Positions 53,718 through 63,300 of a stretch of DNA of 64,000 nucleotides are shown piece by piece. The notes under the pieces are model-generated. The model had not been told where the DNA came from, did no database searches, and was given only the letters and a program-made list of their open reading frames with translations. This DNA is from Streptantibioticus rubrisoli. Lineage in GTDB: Bacteria; Actinomycetota; Actinomycetes; Streptomycetales; Streptomycetaceae. How positions within the stretch are numbered: the stretch's first letter is position 1; each line of letters opens with the position of its first letter. The position numbers were made by a program, and so were the translations under genes. Location: the NCBI RefSeq assembly GCF_024436055.1, contig NZ_JANFNH010000027.1, positions 1-64,000 of the forward strand, in the 5' to 3' direction.

Positions 53718-54296
53718 CTACCGCAGCCGCGCCATCAGCGCGTGCTCGACCAGCGTGATCAGCGTGCTCTTGGCCTCACCGCGCATCCGCGCGTCGGTGG
53801 TCATGATGGGCGTCTCGGGGCCGATCTGCAGCGCCTCGCGGACCTCTTCCGGGCTGTACGGCTGGTGGCCGTCGAAACCATTCAGCGCGATGACGAACGG
53901 CAGCCCTGAGTTCTCGAAGTAGTCGACCGCCGGGAAGCAGTCCGCCAGCCGCCGGGTGTCGACCAGCACAACCGCGCCGATCGCACCGCGCACCAGGTCG
54001 TCCCACATGAACCAGAAGCGGTCCTGGCCGGGGGTGCCGAACAGGTAGAGGATCAGGTCCTCGTCGAGCGTGATGCGGCCGAAGTCCATCGCCACGGTCG
54101 TGGTGGTCTTGTCCGGCGCGTGGGTCAGATCGTCGATCCCCGCGGAGGCGGAGGTCATCACGGCTTCGGTGCGCAGCGGGTTGATCTCCGATACGGCACC
54201 GACGAACGTGGTCTTGCCCACGCCGAAGCCGCCCGCCACCACGATCTTCGCGGAGGTGGTGGAGCGGGCTGCACCGCTAGAGCTTGCGAAGTCCAC
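53718..54296 (-). CDS. cvnD: Conservon GTP-binding protein CvnD (second conservon)
   Basis: 192 aa Ras-like GTPase of the MglA/CvnD group. P-loop GGFGVGKTTFVG near residue 23, G2/G3 region with FGTPGQDRFWF, and LNGFDG in place of the usual NKxD. Expected at the membrane with CvnA-C as a signalling complex resembling a eukaryotic G-protein system. Overlaps the end of cvnC by 20 bases. By position next to accE it should be the cvn2 set of S. coelicolor. Confidence 0.92.
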   Translation of the reverse strand: MDFASSSGAARSTTSAKIVVAGGFGVGKTTFVGAVSEINPLRTEAVMTSASAGIDDLTHAPDKTTTTVAMDFGRITLDEDLILYLFGTPGQDRFWFMWDDLVRGAIGAVVLVDTRRLADCFPAVDYFENSGLPFVIALNGFDGHQPYSPEEVREALQIGPETPIMTTDARMRGEAKSTLITLVEHALMARLR

Positions 54297-54837
54297 TGAG
54301 CACCCTTTCGAGCAGTGTCACATCTGGCTGGCCACCGGCGGCTTCATCGCCACCGGGCTGGTGGATGGCGACGAGTCCGGCCTCCGCCAGGTCGGCTACG
54401 AGGATTCGGGCGACGCCGAGGGGGATGGAGAGAAGTGCCGAGACCTCTGCCACCGACTTGATCTCGCGGCACAGATGGCAGATCCGCTGGTGTTCCGGGA
54501 GTTGGCCGCGCAACCGCTCCGGATCGGCGGTCGTGGAGACCAACGCCTCGATCGCCAGTTGGTAGCGCGGCCGGGTCCGCCCGCCGGTCATGGCGTACGG
54601 CCGCACCAGCGGCTGCTGGTCGGAGCCGAGCGGCGTACGGCCCCGTACGCCGCCACGGGAGCGCGGCGGTGGCCCCTGCGGCGGCATGTGCGCCTGGATC
54701 CGCGGCGCGGGCTGCTGAGGCTCCTGCCGTACCGGTTCCGGCGACGACTGCAGCTGTGGGCTGGGCGCCGAGGGGAAGTTGAATCGCTTCAGCTGCTGCT
54801 GTTGCGGATCGCCATATCCGCCTGGGGGCGTTGCCAC
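54277..54837 (-). CDS. cvnC: Conservon DUF742 protein CvnC (second conservon)
   Basis: 186 aa. Low-complexity Pro/Gln N-terminal 70 residues, then the DUF742 winged-helix-like domain (LVRPYAMTGGRTRPRYQLAI ... LPEHQRICHLCREIKSVAEV ... PLGVARILVADLAEAGLVAI). Its N-terminal extension is longer than that of the other CvnC here (136 aa). Overlap with cvnD start is 20 bases. Role in the complex is not known; it may interact with CvnD. Confidence 0.9.
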   Translation of the reverse strand: MATPPGGYGDPQQQQLKRFNFPSAPSPQLQSSPEPVRQEPQQPAPRIQAHMPPQGPPPRSRGGVRGRTPLGSDQQPLVRPYAMTGGRTRPRYQLAIEALVSTTADPERLRGQLPEHQRICHLCREIKSVAEVSALLSIPLGVARILVADLAEAGLVAIHQPGGDEAAGGQPDVTLLERVLSGLRKL

Positions 54838-54979
54838 GGTTCCTCCTCCAGCTGGGCGGGGTGCCCTTCACCGTCTCCGCCGCAGGGTTGCCGATGCGTT
54901 AACGCACCTTACGGTCCGGTGACGCATCGGCGCACGCCTGTCCGGTAGTTGGGGCCAGACGGCCGTAGAGCCCTTCAGG

Positions 54980-55402
54980 CTAGCCCAGCAGGCTGCCCTG
55001 CAACTCGGCTCGCAGATCAGGGGTCAGAACGTTGCCCGCGCGATCCACGAGCAGCGCCATCTCGTAGCCCACCAGACCGATGTCGCACTCCGGGTGGGCC
55101 AGCACGGCCAGCGAGGAACCGTCGGAAACGGACATGATGAACATGAAGCCGCGTTCCATCTCGACGACCGTCTGGTTGACGCTGCCGCCCTCGAAGATAC
55201 GCGACGCGCCCGCGGTCAGCGAGGTCAAACCGGAAGCTACGGCGGCGAGTTGGTCGGCCCGGTCCCGAGGGAAGCCCTCGGACATCGCGAGCAGCAGACC
55301 ATCGGCGGAGACCACCACCGTATGGGAGACACCTGGGGTGTTTTCCACGAAGTTGGTGATCAACCAGTTCAGGTTCTGTGCCGCCTGGCTCATCGGACTC
55401 AA
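54980..55402 (-). CDS. cvnB: Conservon roadblock/LC7 protein CvnB (second conservon)
   Basis: 140 aa roadblock/LC7 (MglB-like) protein, partner and probable GTPase-activating protein for CvnD. QNLNWLITNFVENTPGVSHT starts the fold. TTG start (complement of 55400-55402) with AGGAG six bases upstream and immediately adjacent to the cvnA stop; the next ATG, three codons in, is too far from that site. Nearly identical in sequence to the first-conservon copy. The 142-bp gap before cvnC shows no gene. Confidence 0.92.
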   Translation of the reverse strand: MSPMSQAAQNLNWLITNFVENTPGVSHTVVVSADGLLLAMSEGFPRDRADQLAAVASGLTSLTAGASRIFEGGSVNQTVVEMERGFMFIMSVSDGSSLAVLAHPECDIGLVGYEMALLVDRAGNVLTPDLRAELQGSLLG

Positions 55403-58400
55403 CTAACGCTCCTGGTGGTTGGGGCCGAGGCCCTGGCTGTCAGTTGGGGAATCAGTTCCAGCGTTGCGTCCCTGCTGGATGCCGCGGCGCAGGTTACTCA
55501 ACCTGCCGCGTACGTCCTCGGGGGCGCGGGAGACCTGTGGGCCACCCTGCGGGGTCTGGTGTGCGGCGCCGGGGACGAGGTTCGCCTTCGGCACTCGCCG
55601 TGGCAGGCCGGAGCTGGTCACTCCGCCAGCCTTGGGCACGCGGACCTGCTCGGCCCGCTGCCAGTGCTCATCGTTCGCGGAACGCCAGTCCTCGGCGTTG
55701 CCATCGCCTCCCTGCTCCCGCACGGGGCCGTCCGCGAGCGCGTTGTCCTGCCGCTGCGGTGCGGCCGGTTCAGGCTGCTGCCACTGCCGGTTGCGACGTG
55801 GCAGCCCCGCGTCGGTCAGCGAAGGCCCGCTCGTCGGCTCGGCTTCCGGTGCGTCGTAGCCTACGCGCTCCGCGGCTCCAAAGGAGGAGCGCGAATCCGA
55901 ACCCGGTGCCGACCAGCCGTCCTGCTGGTACCCCGGCTGCCACTGCTCGGAGGTGGACTCAGCCTCCTGCTGGTAGCCGTGCGCGGGCTGCTGGGGGGCG
56001 TTGTACTCCCCGGTGTACTCGTGCGGCACCGGTGACACCGGCTGCTCGAAACCGGGATACGACGACTCGGGGTCGTACGACGGCTGCTGTTGGTACGCCG
56101 TTTCGGGCTGGTACGACGACTCGGCGTCGTACGAGGGTTCCGGTCGCGGGTACGGCTGCTGCTCGGGCTGGGCGGCCGGGGCCACCTCGTCGCGGAACAG
56201 CGGCCGCGGCTCGGCCTGCTGGCGCTCGCTGGCGGCGGCCTCCAGGGCCGCCCGGCGCTCCTCGCGCCGCATCTGGCGGCTGATCGGGTCCAGCGCCCGG
56301 GCGTCGTCCGGGACTTCGTAGGCCCGGTCGTCGAAGCCGAGCTCCGCGGCGGTGAACTGACCGGAGTGGAAGTCGTCCGTCTGGTGCTCGGGGACGATCC
56401 GGGAGACGGTGAAGTCGTCGGGCGCCGGTTCCTCGCCGCCACCACCGTGGGTGATCGGCTCCGGCAGCATCACCAGCGAGGTGGTGCCCGCCTGCTCGCC
56501 CGAGGGGCGCAGCTGGACGCGGATGTTGTGCCGGTCGGCCAGGCGGCCCACCACGAACAGGCCCATCCGCTGGGAGACCGAGGCGTCGACCGTCGGCGGG
56601 TCGGCCAGCTTGTGGTTGATGTCCGCGAAGTCCTCGGCGGTCAGGCCGATGCCCTTGTCGTGGATCTCCACCATGACGCGGCCGTCCGGCAGCCGGGTGG
56701 CGGTGACCCGCACCTTGGTCTGCGGGGAGGAGAACGTGGTGGCGTTCTCCAGCAGCTCGGCGAGCAGGTGGACCAGGTCGGTGACGGCCGCGCCGTGGAT
56801 CTCCACCTCGGGTATGGAGGTCAGCTCGATGCGCTCGTAGTCCTCCACCTCGGCGGAGGCCGCGCGCAGCACGTCCACCAGCGGCACCGGCTGGTTCCAG
56901 CTGCGGCCGGGCTCCTCGCCCGCGAGGACCAGCAGGTTCTCACCGTTGCGGCGCATACGGGTGGCCAGGTGGTCCAACTGGAACAGGTTCTCCAGCTGGT
57001 CCGGGTCGGCCTCGTTGTTCTCCAGCTCGGTGATCAGCGACAGCTGGCGCTGGATGAGGTCCTGGTTGCGCACCGACAGGTTGGTGAAGATCGCGTTGAC
57101 GTTGCCGCGCAGCAGTGCCTGCTCGGCGGCGAGCCGTACCGCTTCCCGGTGGACCTGGTCGAACGCCCTGGCCACCTCGCCGATCTCGTCCCTGGTGTTG
57201 ATCGGGATCGGCGTCACCCGGGTGTCCACCCGGCCGGGATCGGTTCGCGAGAGCTGGTCGACCAGGGCCGGAAGGCGCTGCTCGGCCACCTCGAAGGCGG
57301 AGGTGCGCAGCTTGCGCATGCTGCGGCTCATGGAGCGGGCCATCAGCGCGGCCACCACGAAGGCCAGCAGGACACCGGCGAGCACGGCCGCGGAGTTGAC
57401 GATCGCGTTGTTCTTGGCGTCGGAGGCCACCGCGGCGGCGTCGCTCTCGGCCTGGTTGGCCAGCGCCGACTCGATCGTGCGGTAGGCGTTGAAAGCCAGC
57501 GTGGAGGAGGCCCACCAGCTCTGCGGCGTGATGCCCTGGGCGCGCAGCGCGGTCAGCGACTCGCCGGAGGCGATCGCCTTGACCATGGTGACGCGGTCCG
57601 GCGGGGCGACGAACGGCAGACCCGCGGCCTGCGCCTGGGACTTGGCGTCCGCGAGCTGCTGCTTGCCCTGCTGCTGCGCCGCGTCGTTGGCGTCCTGGAG
57701 CCGCTGCATGTCCTGCGGGGTGCCGCCGCCCTCGTACTCCTGCAGCGCGATGTTCTCCAGGTACGCGTAGGAGGACAGCGCGGTCAGCTGGAGCCTGCGC
57801 TCGGACTCGGGGACCTGGCCCTCGGACATCACGTGCATGCCGATGGAACGGGTCAGCGACTCGGCGGCCTTGGCGAGCGAGATGGCGTACAGGGTACGGC
57901 CGTAGCTCGTCATGTTGTTGGTGCCGAAGCCCAGGTCGTTGGCGAACTCCATCAGCGGGTGCTGGACCTGGACGTAGCCCTCCTCGGTCTGCACGGCCGG
58001 CAGCTTGCTGGTGTACGCGGCCTGGCGCAGCGCGGTGAGCTTGGGCTCGACCTGGCGGAAGGAGGCCAACCGGCGCTTCAGGTCCGGCGCATCGGGCATC
58101 TGCGCGACGGCGGCGTTGAACGCGTTGGCGGCGGCGTCGGTGGTGGCCCGGGCGGCGACCACGTCGGAATTCTTTGTGTCACCTTTGAGGAGTGGAACCG
58201 CCGAGCGGTCCCGCTCGTCAATCAATGCGTGGCTATAGGCAGACGCGGCGACGACCAGCTTCGCGGTGCGTTCCGCGTCGTCGGCCTGCTGGTAGCGGTC
58301 CACCGAGTCCTTGACGTTGAAACCGCCGACCACCAGGGCGACCAGCACGGGGATCAGCAGGATCGCGTTCAGCCGGGTCCGCACTCGCCAGTTGCTTGGC

Positions 58401-58531
58401 GAGAAGCGGCTGCCTGTGGGTTCGGGCGGGACGGCTTCGTCGACCGACAACCCGCCACCGCGGCCCGGCGGCGTGAAATTGCCTCGGGCCGGTTGCACGG
58501 TGTCAGGCCGTGTCCGCGTCGTATTCCTCAC
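55403..58531 (-). CDS. cvnA: Conservon sensor-kinase-like CvnA (second conservon)
   Basis: 1042 aa from GTG 58531. Cytoplasmic N-terminus, membrane helix near residues 55-75 (LNAILLIPVLVALVVGGF), extracytoplasmic nitrate/nitrite-sensing-like helical domain, second helix near 385-405, HAMP, and an ATPase domain with N box LLENATTFSS near residue 594 and G1 box DKGIGL near 623. The usual H box is not obvious, so it may bind ATP without phosphotransfer. The C-terminal about 350 residues are Gln/Tyr/Pro/Glu-rich and disordered. The frame continues to 58849, but that part has no coding character. Confidence 0.88.
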   Translation of the reverse strand: MRNTTRTRPDTVQPARGNFTPPGRGGGLSVDEAVPPEPTGSRFSPSNWRVRTRLNAILLIPVLVALVVGGFNVKDSVDRYQQADDAERTAKLVVAASAYSHALIDERDRSAVPLLKGDTKNSDVVAARATTDAAANAFNAAVAQMPDAPDLKRRLASFRQVEPKLTALRQAAYTSKLPAVQTEEGYVQVQHPLMEFANDLGFGTNNMTSYGRTLYAISLAKAAESLTRSIGMHVMSEGQVPESERRLQLTALSSYAYLENIALQEYEGGGTPQDMQRLQDANDAAQQQGKQQLADAKSQAQAAGLPFVAPPDRVTMVKAIASGESLTALRAQGITPQSWWASSTLAFNAYRTIESALANQAESDAAAVASDAKNNAIVNSAAVLAGVLLAFVVAALMARSMSRSMRKLRTSAFEVAEQRLPALVDQLSRTDPGRVDTRVTPIPINTRDEIGEVARAFDQVHREAVRLAAEQALLRGNVNAIFTNLSVRNQDLIQRQLSLITELENNEADPDQLENLFQLDHLATRMRRNGENLLVLAGEEPGRSWNQPVPLVDVLRAASAEVEDYERIELTSIPEVEIHGAAVTDLVHLLAELLENATTFSSPQTKVRVTATRLPDGRVMVEIHDKGIGLTAEDFADINHKLADPPTVDASVSQRMGLFVVGRLADRHNIRVQLRPSGEQAGTTSLVMLPEPITHGGGGEEPAPDDFTVSRIVPEHQTDDFHSGQFTAAELGFDDRAYEVPDDARALDPISRQMRREERRAALEAAASERQQAEPRPLFRDEVAPAAQPEQQPYPRPEPSYDAESSYQPETAYQQQPSYDPESSYPGFEQPVSPVPHEYTGEYNAPQQPAHGYQQEAESTSEQWQPGYQQDGWSAPGSDSRSSFGAAERVGYDAPEAEPTSGPSLTDAGLPRRNRQWQQPEPAAPQRQDNALADGPVREQGGDGNAEDWRSANDEHWQRAEQVRVPKAGGVTSSGLPRRVPKANLVPGAAHQTPQGGPQVSRAPEDVRGRLSNLRRGIQQGRNAGTDSPTDSQGLGPNHQER

Positions 58532-58780
58532 TCGACCAACAACCTCTCGGCGCCGACACACCGACGTGCCGTGTCTACTCGCTGGTTCAACGAATTCCAG
58601 CACGTCACGGCGGTCCTTTCCAAACGTCTGGACAGAGTTCGCCAACCGCCAAGACAGGACTGCTAAAACGGGCATAAGCGCTATTCGGCGGCAAATGACG
58701 GGCGCTAAGTGAGCGCTGTGGAACGGATCGTATGCGGGGGGTGTCCGCCCGCCGGCGATTCTCTGTCGAAACGTTATGAA
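58532..58780. other. Promoter region of the second conservon
   Basis: About 250 bp without a gene. It is less GC-rich than the coding sequence and precedes cvnA on the minus strand. No convincing -35/-10 pair. Because a terminator lies just beyond it, the two conservons are probably separate transcripts. Confidence 0.4.
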
Positions 58781-58822
58781 GGAGCGGGTCGGCCGTGTCA
58801 TAAGACACAGCCGACCCGCTCC
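58781..58822 (-). terminator. Terminator after the first conservon
   Basis: 19-bp stem with one mismatch (58781-58799 with 58804-58822) and an ATAA loop, 31 bp beyond the cvnD stop. Confidence 0.85.
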
Positions 58823-58852
58823 GAGGCGATCACAACTGGCAAGATCCAACGG

Positions 58853-59500
58853 CTACTTGAGTCTGGCCAGCAGCGCGTGCTCCACCAACGTGATCAACGT
58901 GCCCTTGGCGTCCGCCCGCTGGCGGGCGTCGGTGGTCACGATCGGCGCGTCGGAACCGATCTGCAGCGCCTCGCGGACCTCGTCCGGCGTGTACGGCTGC
59001 TTGCCCTCGAAGCCGTTGAGCGCGATGACGAACGGCAGACCCGAGTTCTCGAAGTAGTCCACCGCGGGGAAGCAGTCGGCCAGCCGACGGGTATCGACCA
59101 GGACAACCGCACCGATCGCGCCGCGCACCAGGTCATCCCACATAAACCAGAAACGGTCTTGTCCTGGGGTGCCGAACAGGTAGAGGATCAGGTCGTCATC
59201 GAGGGTGATGCGGCCGAAGTCCATCGCCACGGTGGTGGTCGTCTTGTCGCTGACCTGGCTAAGATCATCGATCCCGGCCGAGGCCGCGGTCATCACCGCC
59301 TCGGTGCGCAGCGGATTGATCTCCGACACGGAACCGACGAATGTGGTCTTGCCGACGCCGAAGCCACCCGCCACCACGATCTTGGCGGAGGTGGTGGAAC
59401 GCGCCGTCTGCTGCCCGTAGGCCGCGCCGTGCTGGGGCAGCCCGCCCGCACCCGGTGCGTACGGGTCGGTGCCCTGCGGCCTAGAGCTTGCGAAGTCCAC
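58853..59500 (-). CDS. cvnD: Conservon GTP-binding protein CvnD (first conservon)
   Basis: 215 aa. Same GTPase as the copy at 53718 (GGFGVGKTTFVG, FGTPGQDRFWF, LNGFEG) with a 23-residue longer Gly/Gln-rich N-terminus. Long stretches, including the segment around DLVRGAIGAVVLVDTRRLAD, are identical between the two. Overlaps cvnC by 20 bases, the same overlap as in the other conservon. Probable cvn1 set by position. Confidence 0.93.
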   Translation of the reverse strand: MDFASSRPQGTDPYAPGAGGLPQHGAAYGQQTARSTTSAKIVVAGGFGVGKTTFVGSVSEINPLRTEAVMTAASAGIDDLSQVSDKTTTTVAMDFGRITLDDDLILYLFGTPGQDRFWFMWDDLVRGAIGAVVLVDTRRLADCFPAVDYFENSGLPFVIALNGFEGKQPYTPDEVREALQIGSDAPIVTTDARQRADAKGTLITLVEHALLARLK

Positions 59501-59891
59501 TGAGCACCCTCTCCAGCAGCGTCACATCGGGCTGTCCACCGGCCTCGCCGCTGCCCGGCTGGTGGATCGCCACCATCCCGGCCTCAGCGAGGTCCGCCAC
59601 CAGGATCCGCGCCACACCGAGCGGGATCGCCAGCAGCGCGGAGATCTCCGCGACCGACTTGATCTCCATGCACAGGTTGCAGATGCGCTGGTGCTCAGGG
59701 AGCAGACCCGCGTACAGCGACGGGTCCGCGCAGGTACTCACCAGCGCCTCGATGGCCAACTGGTATCTGGGTCTGGTGCGACCACCGGTCATGGCATAGG
59801 GCCGCACCAGCGGTTGTTCGCCCTCGTCGGCCTCGTACGGCAGGTGGTGGGAAGCACCGTACGGGTCGGATGGGGCGGGTGGCGGGGTCAT
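59481..59891 (-). CDS. cvnC: Conservon DUF742 protein CvnC (first conservon)
   Basis: 136 aa, typical short CvnC. DUF742 landmarks LVRPYAMTGGRTRPRYQLAI, LPEHQRICNLCMEIKSVAEI and PLGVARILVADLAEAGMVAI. N-terminal linker only about 30 residues. An 81-bp gap separates it from cvnB. Confidence 0.93.
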   Translation of the reverse strand: MTPPPAPSDPYGASHHLPYEADEGEQPLVRPYAMTGGRTRPRYQLAIEALVSTCADPSLYAGLLPEHQRICNLCMEIKSVAEISALLAIPLGVARILVADLAEAGMVAIHQPGSGEAGGQPDVTLLERVLSGLRKL

Positions 59892-59972
59892 GTACGTCGT
59901 CCTCCGAGCGAAGCAGAAGCAGAAGCAAGCTGGTCCGGGTCATTGCGGGGGGAGTACTGCAAAGAGCGAGGA

Positions 59973-60395
59973 TCAGCCGAGCAGGGTGCCTTGCAGCTCG
60001 GCGCGCAGGTCGGGGGTGAGCACGGTTCCCGCCCGGTCCACGAGCAGGGCCATCTCGTAGCCCACCAGGCCGATGTCACACTCCGGGTGCGCCAGTACGG
60101 CGAGGGAGGAACCGTCGGAGATGGACATGATGAACATGAAGCCGCGCTCCATCTCCACCACGGTCTGGTTGACGCTGCCGCCCTCGAAGATACGCGAGGC
60201 GCCCGCGGTCAGCGAGGTCAACCCGGAGGCGACGGCGGCGAGTTGGTCGGCCCGGTCGCGCGGGAAGCCCTCGGACATCGCCAGCAACAACCCATCGGCG
60301 GAGACCACCACCGTATGGGACACCCCGGGCGTGCTGTCCACGAAGTTGGTGATCAACCAGTTCAGATTCTGTGCCGCCTGGCTCATCGGACTCAA
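59973..60395 (-). CDS. cvnB: Conservon roadblock/LC7 protein CvnB (first conservon)
   Basis: 140 aa, differs from the second-conservon CvnB at only a handful of positions (for example VDSTPGV against VENTPGV). TTG start with AGGAG six bases upstream, directly abutting the cvnA stop, exactly as in the other set. Predicted dimeric roadblock partner of CvnD. Confidence 0.93.
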   Translation of the reverse strand: MSPMSQAAQNLNWLITNFVDSTPGVSHTVVVSADGLLLAMSEGFPRDRADQLAAVASGLTSLTAGASRIFEGGSVNQTVVEMERGFMFIMSISDGSSLAVLAHPECDIGLVGYEMALLVDRAGTVLTPDLRAELQGTLLG

Positions 60396-63300
60396 CTAAC
60401 GCTCCTGCTGGTGAGAAGTGCCGGTACCGAAGCCGCGCCCGTCCGTCCGGCCGGAGCCGGCGCTGCGGCCCTGCTGGATTCCGCGGCGAAGGTTGGTGAG
60501 TCGCCCGCGCACGTCGTCGGGCGCCCGCGAGACCTGCGGACCGGCGTGCTGGGTCTGCTCCGCGGTGCCCGGGACGAGGTTCGCCCGCGGCACCCGGCGC
60601 GGCAGGCCGGAGGAAGTTACCCCGCCGGAGGCGGGCTCGCGTACCTGCTCGGCGCGGCGCCACCGCTCGTCGTTGGGCGACGGCTGCCACTCCGGGGTCG
60701 TCTCGGCGGACGGCGCGGGCTGCGTGGGCTGCGCCGGGGACCGCCGCGGGCCGCCGGTCAACGGCGGCTGCTGCCGCTGCTGTTGCGGTGCGGCCGGGAG
60801 GTCGCGCTCGTCCTGCTGGCGGAACCAGTCGGACTCCAGCGACTCGAAGATCGGCGAGCGGCCGTCGCCGGGGGAGTCGGCGGGCGGCAGCGCCATCGGC
60901 TCGACGGCGGGCGGGAGTTGGGGCTCCGCGCGCCGCTGCCGCTGCGCCCGCGGCGCGTCGTTCACCGCCGGGAACTCGGCGGTCGCCTCGTACCCGGCGG
61001 GCTCGGCGGCCGGACGCTGCTGCCGCGGCGGCGGCACCTGACGGCCGCGCGGGCCGAAGACGTCGGAGCCGGAACCGGCGGGCTGACCGCCGAAGAAGTC
61101 GGTGGCAGGCGCCTGTTGGGGCTGCCGGTACTCGCCGGTGCTGGCGTTGTCGTAGCCGGGCTGCCGGTACTCGCCGGTGCCGGAGCCGTCGTAGCCGGGC
61201 TGCCGGTACTCGCCGGTGCCGGAGCCGTCGTAGCCGGGCTGCCGGTACTCGCCGGTGCCGGAGCCGTCGTAGCCCGGCTGCCGGAACTCGCCGGTCGTGG
61301 CGTTGTCGGCGTACCCGGGCTGCTGCGCCATCGGGAACTCGCCGGTGCCCTGGTCGCGGTAACCCGGTCGCTGGGCGCCGGAGTTGGCCGCCGACCGGGT
61401 GTCCGGGAACGCCGGGCGCTCGAACTGGGCCGTGGACTCCACGTCGTCGTGTCCGCGCGGGGTGTCCGCGCCCTGCTGGGCGGCCCAACTCGGCGCAGGC
61501 CGCTCACCCGACGCCGCCGGGGTGGGCGCCGCGGGCCGCTGCTGCTGCGGGTTGGCGGGGGCGCCCGGGTTGGCCGTGCCAGCCCGGGTCGGCAGGCCCG
61601 AGGGGGTGCGCTGCTGAGGGCGGTCCTGCCCGGAATCCTGGTTGCCGGTGAGCGCGGGGCGCGGGCCGACCGGGGGCACCTGGCCCTTGGGCTGCGGCCC
61701 CGGCTGGGCACCGCGGCCGACCTGGCCCGCCCGGCGCACCCCGCCCTCGGGGGAGGCGCCGCGGGCCGCCGCGATGTCCCCGGCGGTGGTCCTGCCGCCC
61801 GGAACCGGGGGTATGACGCCGCCGCGCTTGCCCTGGCCCTGGCCCTGGCCAGCGGCGGGCTTGGCGCCGCCCTGCGTGAGGTCCACCGGCAGCATGACCA
61901 GCGCGGTCGTACCGCCGGAGTCCGACGGGCGCAGCTGGATCCGGATGCCGTGCCGCAGCGACAGGCGGCCGACCACGAACAGGCCCATGCGGCGGGAGAC
62001 GGACACGTCCACCGTCGGCGGGTTGGCCAGCCGCTCGTTGATGTCCGACAGGTCCTCGGGGGACAGACCGATACCGGTGTCGTGGATCTCCACCAGCACC
62101 CGGCCGTCCGGCAGCGCGTGACCGGTGACCCGCACCTTGGTCTGCGGGGAGGAGAACGAGGTGGCGTTCTCCAGCAGCTCGGCGAGCAGGTGGACGAGGT
62201 CGTTGACGACCCGGCCGGCGACCTCGGTCGGCGGGACCGCGGTCAGCTCGATGCGCTCGTACTGCTCCACCTCGGACGCGGCGGCACGCAGCACGTCCAC
62301 CAGCGGCACCGGGCGGGTCCACCGGCGTCCCGGTTCCTCACCCGCGAGAACCAGCAGGTTCTCACCGTTGCGGCGCATACGGGTCGCCAGGTGGTCCAGC
62401 TTGAACAGGTTGGACAGCTGGTCCGGGTCGGCCTCGCGGCTCTCCAGCTCGGAGATGAGCGACAGCTGGCGCTGGATCAGCCCCTGGCTGCGCCGCGAGA
62501 GGTTGGTGAACATCGCGTTGACGTTGCCCCGCAGCAGCGCCTGCTCGGCGGCGAGGCGGACCGCCTCGCGGTGGACGTCGTCGAACGCGCGGGCCACCCG
62601 GCCGATCTCGTCGCGGGTGTTGATGCCGATCTCTTCGACGGAGGTGTCCACGTCCTGCGGGTCGGACTCGGACAGCTGCTTGACCAGCTCGGGCAGGCGC
62701 CGCTGGGCTGCGTCGGTCGCCGCGTCCTGCAGCCGCCGCAGCGAGCGGATCATGGAGCGGGCCACCACGAACGCGCCGACCAGCGAGACACCGAGGACCA
62801 GCAGGATCAGCGCACCGTTGATCAACGCGTCCTGCTGTGCGGCGGAGCGCAGCTTGAGGGCCTGCTGCTGCATCTGGTCCAGGAGCTCGGTCTCGATGCG
62901 GGACATCTCCTGCATCTTGGTGTCGGCCTGGTCGTACCAGTCCAGGTACGACTTGGGCTCCTGGGCGATGCCGTTCTGGGTCTGCAGCACCCGGTCGCGG
63001 TACTGGTCGGCCTGGGTGATCACCACGTTGCCGCCGTCCAGCGCCTTCATCAGCTCGGCGGAGCCGGGGCCGTAGATCTCGGAGAACCGTTTGATCTCCG
63101 AGTTCTCGCTGTCCGACGCGGTCTGCGCGTACAGCCGGTCACTGTTGGACAGCTGCGGGCCGGAGGGGTTGGCGAGCGCGGCACTGATGACCGCGCGCTG
63201 GATCGACTCGTACTCCTTGGCAGCCGTGAACGCGGCGAGCGCCCGGGTGCTCTTGATCATGTCGGAGTTGCTGGTCGCCTGCGCCATGTCCTGGGAGAGC

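Noticed and set aside
56090-58666. Long plus-strand open frame (858 codons) opposite the cvnA gene of the second conservon
   Set aside because: Shadow of cvnA; low-complexity translation and no ribosome site.
61122-61319. CRISPR-like array of 39-bp units
   Set aside because: Units are contiguous without spacers and encode a 13-residue repeat in frame in cvnA; it is a coding tandem repeat.
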